Shown in pieces: positions 57,918 to 64,000 of a DNA stretch of 64,000 bases (the first letter of the stretch is position 1; the number at the start of each line of letters is the position of its first letter). The stretch comes from Dactylis glomerata. Lineage: Eukaryota > Streptophyta > Magnoliopsida > Poales > Poaceae. Made by a program: the position numbers and the translations under genes. The stretch spans positions 7,857,434 through 7,921,433 of the forward strand of contig QXEO01000143.1 in assembly GCA_007115705.1 (NCBI GenBank), given 5' to 3'. The notes below the pieces were generated by a model. That model saw only the letters and a list, made by a program, of their open reading frames with translations. It did no database searches and was not told the origin of the DNA.

Positions 57918-60863
57918 TTGAATGCCCGTGCATTGCTACGGTCCATATTAAAAAGGTCCAACACAACATAGTCACCTCGCCACATAGCTCTCAACTCTAG
58001 AGTTCTGCCTGGATTTTGGTATGAACACACCCATCGCCTCGTGCTAAAGCACCTCTCTAGCATGCCCCAACCCGTGATGGAGTCCAGGAACTTCGGCACC
58101 GCTGTGTCGCCCCTTTAAGGGCATGTCTTGATGTTCCAAATTTTCGTCATCCCCCACACAAACTCGAGGATTTCCTCATTTTGTCATCGTTGTGGTGCTT
58201 TCGTAGTTGATGATAGACCACGGACCTGGGCTCTTTTTGTCGAGGAAGCCTAAGCATAGACGACCTTTTTTCATATGTTATACCCGGCCAAGTGCGTTGT
58301 TGTCCTATGGCACGATATCCTCATCAATGACGAAGGCAGAAGGACAGCTGTGCAGATTGTCAAGGTGGATGGTAGCATGTAGAGCATGGCGGCCAACAAC
58401 ACCTCCTTGCAAGAGACATCTGACAAAGACGCAAACGTCAAAAACAATAATCACCTTACAATGTAACATTTCCTTGATACGAATATTTTTCAATTGGTAG
58501 GCGTCGCCACCGACAACTAACCGAATCAGTCGGATGCAGATTAGGGCACCATGTTGTGTACAGGCTCTGCTTAGTGCTTAATTTTCTTTCTGTCAAGATA
58601 ACATATCAAAAACCATGTACGTTAGCCAAGATTGGATATTCCGGGCATGATCGATTTGTTCCTAGGATGAACTCACTCTGATTCAAATTAATTTGCCATT
58701 TTTTCTCCCAAATAGACGAACATACACATTGAAACGTGTCCAAATATATGTGTATTTGGAACAAATTTTAATCAAAGCTTGTGACAATTAATTTAGATAA
58801 GGAGGGCATACTAATTAATCTGGATGAAAAGCTATCTACGAAGGGAGACACGATACCTAGAAAAAAAATATACTCGATCAATGGAGTCGGTGCATGATGC
58901 TAGGTAGAAAAAGAAGCGTTGATGTATTTCAATGGTCATGACACTACAGATGGATCTTGGCTCCCTGCAAGCACGTGTGACCATGTATTCATGTCGTTGT
59001 ATTTACATCGCACATGGTATTGGATGTTATTTGAGCTATGCATCAAACATACACAAGTCGAACTAAGATCACAACTTGTAAATCATCGCGTTGACCTTGC
59101 ATGCCATGGATGCGAGAGAGGGCATTGTTCTTGCCACTTCTTTCCCTTTCGTCGGGTCCTCGTCGCCATGGTGCGCTGGGTGAATTGCTTGTTGTTCTAG
59201 TTGCTCACGTCGTCAGCATCGTATACTACGGTCATTTCGTCTAGACGCATACAAGTGCCCCGTCGTCGTTGACTTCGTCGCATGCGTCACCCCTACCCAG
59301 TTTGATCAAGATTATTTGTTGCCAAATAAGGAATAATTAATCAAGCCTACTTAATTTCACATTTAATTTGATTGGAAGGTTAGTTAGGAAAGTATAATTG
59401 ATTAGCCCCTGATATTTTGGTTTGTGCAAAAAAAAATTATATCTTACCATTTTTGTGAGTGGAACCTATGAGACATTGGATGTAGATCGTATGGCCTACA
59501 TCTCCTCAATATTTGATGTCAAAAAAATTGAGATGACGTACCATCATAAACTCCCATTTAATAGTAAAGATTAAGAAAAATGTAAGGTTTCCTGAAATTG
59601 AGAGAGAGGTGCTTGCCTACGAAAAGCACAATCTTGCTCATAAATATTGACTTGGCCCATCAAAGGAAATCAAATATATTCTCCATCCTCGTACGATCAT
59701 TTTGTTGTATCTGTAACAAATACCAACATGCATAAGAAATACATCTGGTGTAAGAATCTAGTTATCCAGATTAAGAAGGATGAAACCTGATTGTGCTCAG
59801 GCATCATCAAGATCTGAGAATGTACTTGCTGAAGCATTGAGTTGTCCCAACCGAAAAACATATATGGTATAGGCCCGAACGGAATATGATAATCGCTTCT
59901 AAGTAATCATAATTTCATACATAAACAGTCAAAGGAAAGAGAGCATGTAGTTGTGCAGAGATCAGGGATATTAAATAAATGCATCATCAGGTTAATGAGC
60001 TCATAGGCAAGGACAGTGTACTGACCGGGGTTGCAAATTTGGTGAGCAGGCCGGCCACGATGGGGGATGGCATCCTGTGTGTCTGATTTACCTGAACGGT
60101 AAGGAAATACGGCTACCATGCATGGCACTCATATTCAGTGCGAAGGGCGTCATCTTTTTAAGGATAACTGCGGCAAGCTGCAGCACCCGCAAGATGAAGC
60201 GGATCTAATAAAATCATCGAGAAGAAAGACGTCTGAAATGAAACCACTATGCACCGAGTTGGAGGGGCGAAGCAATGGCGATAGGCACTCAAAGAGAGAT
60301 TGGATCATGAGGAGTGCATCGGTTAATACAATTGCTGAGCTAGATACGAAGTATTATAGGACGCACCAAAAATAACTGCAGTGGAAACCAAACCGGATGT
60401 TTCCGGCCGCTGCTCTCCTCATTACACTGATGGATTTATTTTCTTTAGTATGTACATGCAAAAGCGTTGTTGTCTTTTGCTATGCACCAATATGGACCTG
60501 GGACACAAATTGTTGAGTCCTATGAGACGATGGATGGGCAATTACTACGGACTGAGGTTATAATCCCACTGAACTAAAGACCATATATTTCAAATCTGAC
60601 AGACAGAAATAATAGGGGTGATTTGGCTCCATAAGGTGCTAGCTTGCAAACATTAAATGCATCTTAGTAGAGATGAACTTTATAGATATTATAGATTATA
60701 AGAAGAAAATGTTATTTAGAAAAAATAAATATGGTTCCACACATATATGACTCGATTTAGAACTTCATTGCTACAAGGCGACCAACCACTCTTCATGTTA
60801 CTTTTATTATTTCGGACAATCATGATCAAGCTCATCCATCTTCGTAGTTCCCTTCATGCCGCC
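57918..60863. other. Helitron non-coding region with small unknown frames
   Basis: No recognisable gene. A minus-strand frame near 60020-60070 reads a short hydrophobic peptide ending at a possible donor (gtcagt); it might be a captured exon, but no family is recognised. Other frames are short. Confidence 0.35.
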
Positions 60864-61738
60864 CTAAGTTACATAGCCAAATAGATACTTCATCAAAGAG
60901 GTAGGTGTGCGGCTAGATTCATATTTTATCTTCTTTGAGGGAGGTTCTGCCGTGGGATCGACATGTCCCTCGTAGATGTCCCTCCTATATAACACCAATC
61001 TTTTGACATGCTCCTGAATCGATATGCCACCACGGATGTGCGCCCTAACACCTAAGACATAATAAAAAAAGTAATTAGAATAGAAGAACATATAATATAG
61101 GCAGACAATATTTGAGTTAACTTGATCCTTACCTTCGAAAATATCAAACTGCAAGCATGTTGCGTGTGGATCAAACTGCTGGGTCGTTGCATCTGTGCTA
61201 TCAAATGACTCTGACAAATAATACTTACAGTTAGTATATATTTGATTTAAACTACAGATACATAAATCTAAAATAATTAACTTATTTGATGCATGCATAA
61301 TCTTCATGTTGGAGGCCATAAAAACGTTGTTGTTTTGTTCTGCTAGAAACAACTGATTTTCATAGCGATACGCGAATTCAACAAAGAGACGCAAAAATAT
61401 AGGGTCGTGGTTGCTATCGACTATTGCCACTTCCCTCATGCCGCCACCAGCACCAAAATCTGTTTCCAAAGGTCCAACGTATACCACAATGCCGTAGATA
61501 TCTAAGAAATACACCAAGTAAGCTTTATGGTAATCAATATAAAACAACAAATTTAGTTAGAACCTATTTACCGGTTAGCGAGCCATCCTCATAGGCCAAA
61601 ACATCAGATATCCTTTGAACTATGTCGCAATAGAGAGTTGCTTTGAGGAGGTTGATTTGAATGAGGAAGACCTGGTAGAGTGTGTTTGATAACTCAAGGT
61701 AGGTGAGCTTATATAGTAAAGCGGGAAACCTTTCATCT
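60864..61738 (-). pseudogene. RPA70-like OB-fold protein gene fragment (Helitron-borne)
   Basis: Splice-consistent pieces on the minus strand carry RPA DNA-binding-domain-like motifs. About 61571-61738 holds RFPALLYKLTYLEL. The next exon, about 61280-61509, holds IYGIVVYVGPLE, MREVAIVDSNHDPIFLRLF and NNVFMASNMKI. A third exon (about 61135-61215) holds ESFDSTDATTQQFDPHA. The last exon ends with SIQEHVKRLVLYRRDI and a basic SKKIKYESSRT tail. RPA70 binds single-stranded DNA in replication and repair, and plant Helitrons commonly carry such copies. The N-terminal part is not found and a piece may be lost, so I treat it as a fragment; single exons look uninterrupted. Confidence 0.6.
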
Positions 61739-61911
61739 CTATAAAAGGAGACATATACATAAAACATTAAAGCTGATTGATAACGCACCACCAAAAATAT
61801 AATTAAAAAGATACTTAAGGATACATTCCTATTTAATAAAAGGAAAATATTGTTAAAAAGGAAGCTAATTAATAATTCATGGATTTCTCGTAAATAATGA
61901 ATTTGCAACAA

Positions 61912-63461
61912 TTATATTTTAAAAATGAAATACAGATCAGCCTTTAATTCCTCACACTATTACGCACCCCTTATTATGTAGGAGTGCAGCGGTATAATCT
62001 GGGACATTGGAGTCGGACATCCTGAGTCATACTTAGCCAGAAAATGAATGTGTATAGTTAATCTTTCTTGATAACAGAATATATGTAGATAAGTACAGTG
62101 CGATAGGAGTACTAAAAATTCTAATTATACTGAATGGAACTCCTTATAGACATTACATAGTACATGTTTACATGTAAAGGTTCTAGAAAAATGACAAATA
62201 CATGGAGATCGTAATTAGTCTTTTGTAAAGTTTTTTCAATGATATTGTTCTCTTTCGAGTACACTGGTTTCTCTACAACTCATTTGTGAATAAATCATAA
62301 AAATCAGAGTATGTTTTCACGTTGGATGCCCATCTTCTTGGAAAGAAAAATACAAGCATTGAATCTCACATAACCATGATTACGTTTGGAAAGGCATTAC
62401 CACAATATGATTGCTATCCGAGTCGAGCAAACCAACGTCTCGAATGGTCAGTTTCAAAATAACACATTTGACAACATACATTTTTGTAGTCACCAGGGAA
62501 CTAATCAAATATTTCCTGGACATAAAGAACACATGTTAGCAAGGAGTCATAGGATTATGATATTAGCAGAAGAAAAAGGTTATAGAAAATTGTTACCGTG
62601 AACAAAATTGTCAAATAAGGACAGTTTTTGTTATCATGGGCGCCTAATTCCCTACACAAGTCATGCAAAATACCTGGTACTGAAATGGTGAGAGGCATCA
62701 ATACTTTCCTATGGTAATATGTAGCCTAGCAGAAGAGATGCTCCAAAATCAGATCAGTAAGAACATATTATGAAGCATCGGAATTCAAAGGCATGCATGA
62801 CCAATGATGTTGCATAGGCAGGTATACCAAAATTATATTTAAGCTTCAGGGCCTGAACAATCGAGACATCACAGAATGTAACATAAAAATCTTATACACA
62901 CATTTTGTTGCTTATTTTCATTTATTAATATGAATATTGAAAGAAGCTAAGAAATCATCATAAGCATACGTGGTGGTAAGAACATACCAAATAATTGCAG
63001 CAAGTTTGCAACATAGATGATACACCAATGACAAGAATGAAACAAAATATATATCTGAGAATATAAAATAGATGACATATTAAACGATACACTCCGGTAC
63101 AGCTGCATACAGGACGTGCACAATGATTTTTTTCAACAACAGCAATATCCAAAAATATTCTGAGAAGACCCATCTTATTGTAGATTTTAATGGCTTTTGT
63201 GTACTTCCGAATGAGGATTAATTCAAATCAAGCAGTATGTGATATGCACGTGCATATTGTATAAAATGTACAACTCATCAAGACACGTGGGGAGGCTTCT
63301 GTGTCATAACCATGTCACAGAACTGTTCAAGCTGCTGCATAACATGAACATATATAAATTAGGAAAATATAAAGAGAAGTTTGAAAAGGAGATTGACAAT
63401 ATATATGCAGTTAGAAGATTAACTAAATAAAAAACTGGCCTGGAGCAAAAGCAAACCTAGT
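61912..63461. other. Helitron internal DNA, no supported gene
   Basis: This lies between the RPA-like gene and the helicase. No conserved frame was found; missing N-terminal exons of the RPA-like gene could lie here but I cannot identify them. Confidence 0.35.
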
Positions 63462-63669
63462 TCATCCCTCCAAGACATCCATGTACACAATGTTCTTTGT
63501 GACTTTTCCCGTGGGATCTATGTCTTTATTTGGCTTGGCCAAAATCCGAGTGGTCTGCCTTGACACACCCCTTGGTAGTGGAACATAAAGCTGGCCATGC
63601 GAGAATACAGGCTCGGGAAGATAAATACCAACTGTTGGAATGGTTTTCCCCGCGGCTTTGCTGATGGTT
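63462..63669 (-). pseudogene. Helitron Pif1-type helicase, C-terminal fragment
   Basis: The minus frame reads TISKAAGKTIPTVGIYLPEP, then VFSHGQLYVPLPRGVSR and TGKVTKNIVYMDVL before the stop at 63462. This matches the C-terminal end of Helitron Rep/helicase proteins (usual form TINKSQGQTIP, GQLYVALSRGVS). The ALSRG segment is altered to PLPRG. Upstream sequence is cut by an LTR element at 63670, so the rest of the protein is outside the window. In intact elements it unwinds DNA during rolling-circle movement. Confidence 0.8.
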
Positions 63670-64000
63670 TGTAACACCCACGAATTTATCACAAATTCGA
63701 AGTGCCCGTTATGTATTCCACCACAATCCCAGAATCATTGTTGTGATACACATAACGTAGTTGGTAACCAGTTCCGTAGACATTACAATACGATGGTTCA
63801 AATACAATGGTCATAGTGACCAAGTTCATATTACAACACAATGTAGCAGCGGAAATAACGTCTTCGGGTCCATGCCTTCACCCTACAGGCAATGGCGACT
63901 CAGGAGATGATCTTAGTTCTGATACTCTTCTTTATAACCTTCCTCCGGATACTCTTCCCCATAGTCTGGCCAAGTTGATAGCCAGGGACACAGCCATGAG
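63670..64000 (+). mobile_element. LTR element inserted in the Helitron helicase (partial)
   Basis: The helicase frame is broken exactly where TGTAACACCCACGAATTTAT begins, as for an LTR start after tggtt (63665-63669). The remainder of the window shows no recognisable coding. Whether it is a full retrotransposon or a solo LTR cannot be seen, since the second end is outside. Confidence 0.5.

Larger units (their letters stand above)
57914..64000 (-). mobile_element. Helitron-like element, partial (runs past the window)
   Basis: On the minus strand the 3' end reads aatgcacgggcattcaactag followed by T, that is, a short AATGC/GCATT hairpin near a CTAG end, as in plant Helitrons. A minus-strand RPA70-like gene (60864-61738) and a Pif1-type helicase C-terminus (63462-63669) lie in the same orientation and the order expected for plant Helitrons. 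The 5' end is outside the window or beyond the LTR insertion at 63670. Limits other than 57914 are inferred. Confidence 0.7.

Noticed and set aside
1..64000. tRNA, rRNA or snoRNA genes
   Set aside because: I saw no A/B-box pair with a cloverleaf or rRNA-like sequence; a covariance-model scan would be needed to exclude small RNAs.

Overview
The window looks like a chromosome segment of a large-genome Triticeae grass (wheat, barley, rye or Aegilops type). I infer this from sparse genes with short exons, large nested LTR retrotransposons with wheat/barley-like LTRs and internal 'AAGCTTGGGGATGC' motifs, a 13.5 kb CACTA element with 'TTTAGTACCGGTT' subterminal repeats, Stowaway-, hAT- and Mutator-type MITEs, and a Helitron with an RPA-like gene. 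I see no bacterial or organellar features. Species and chromosome cannot be fixed from sequence alone. Layout: (1) 0-3.2 kb is non-genic, with two diverged tandem copies of a ~1 kb unit. (2) 3.4-7.4 kb holds an intact plus-strand DCD-domain, Asn-rich (NRP/B2-like) gene with a 5'-UTR intron. (3) 10.06-13.9 kb holds an intact six-exon minus-strand gene for a cinnamoyl-CoA-reductase-like SDR of 338 aa; one intron has a GC donor and contains a 986 bp Mutator-like element. (4) 14.5-16.9 kb is a decayed hAT transposase. (5) 20.3-29.5 kb is a gag-only gypsy element with a 5-bp target-site duplication (TSD) and an inverted related solo LTR nested in its 5' LTR. (6) 29.49-30.50 kb is an internally deleted copia element, and 30.58-30.83 kb is a truncated non-LTR insertion.

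(7) 31.4-44.9 kb is a complete-ended CACTA element with a GCA TSD. It carries a broken TNPD-type transposase, an unknown 175-aa ORF with its own TATA box, and a broken multi-exon gene joining a Transposase_24-type region, a DUF8039-like region and a Ulp1/C48-like cysteine protease domain. The last intron of that gene holds another TIR element. (8) 45-51 kb is a mosaic: a LysM-like remnant, a perfect Stowaway MITE, LTR fragments, and an inverted piece of the same gypsy family seen at 20-29 kb. (9) 55.5-56.7 kb holds an intact minus-strand, grass-type gene for a 376-aa protein of unknown function, with a triple telo-box repeat in its 5' leader. (10) 57.9 kb to the window end looks like a minus-strand Helitron: 3' hairpin and CTAG end at 57914, RPA70-like gene, Pif1-like helicase C-terminus. 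Another LTR element is inserted in the helicase at 63670 and runs off the window.

Probable functional host genes are three: the DCD/NRP gene, the CCR-like gene and the 55.5-56.6 kb gene. Most of the rest is transposon sequence in layers. Removing the gypsy and copia insertions (both have matching TSDs) brings together a TATA-preceded ATG and a short hydrophobic reading frame, suggesting that a small gene was destroyed by nested insertion. The lesions in the CACTA genes include three CAG-to-TAG-type stops, and two retroelement TSDs differ by CpG transitions. Both patterns fit methylation-driven decay of silenced DNA.
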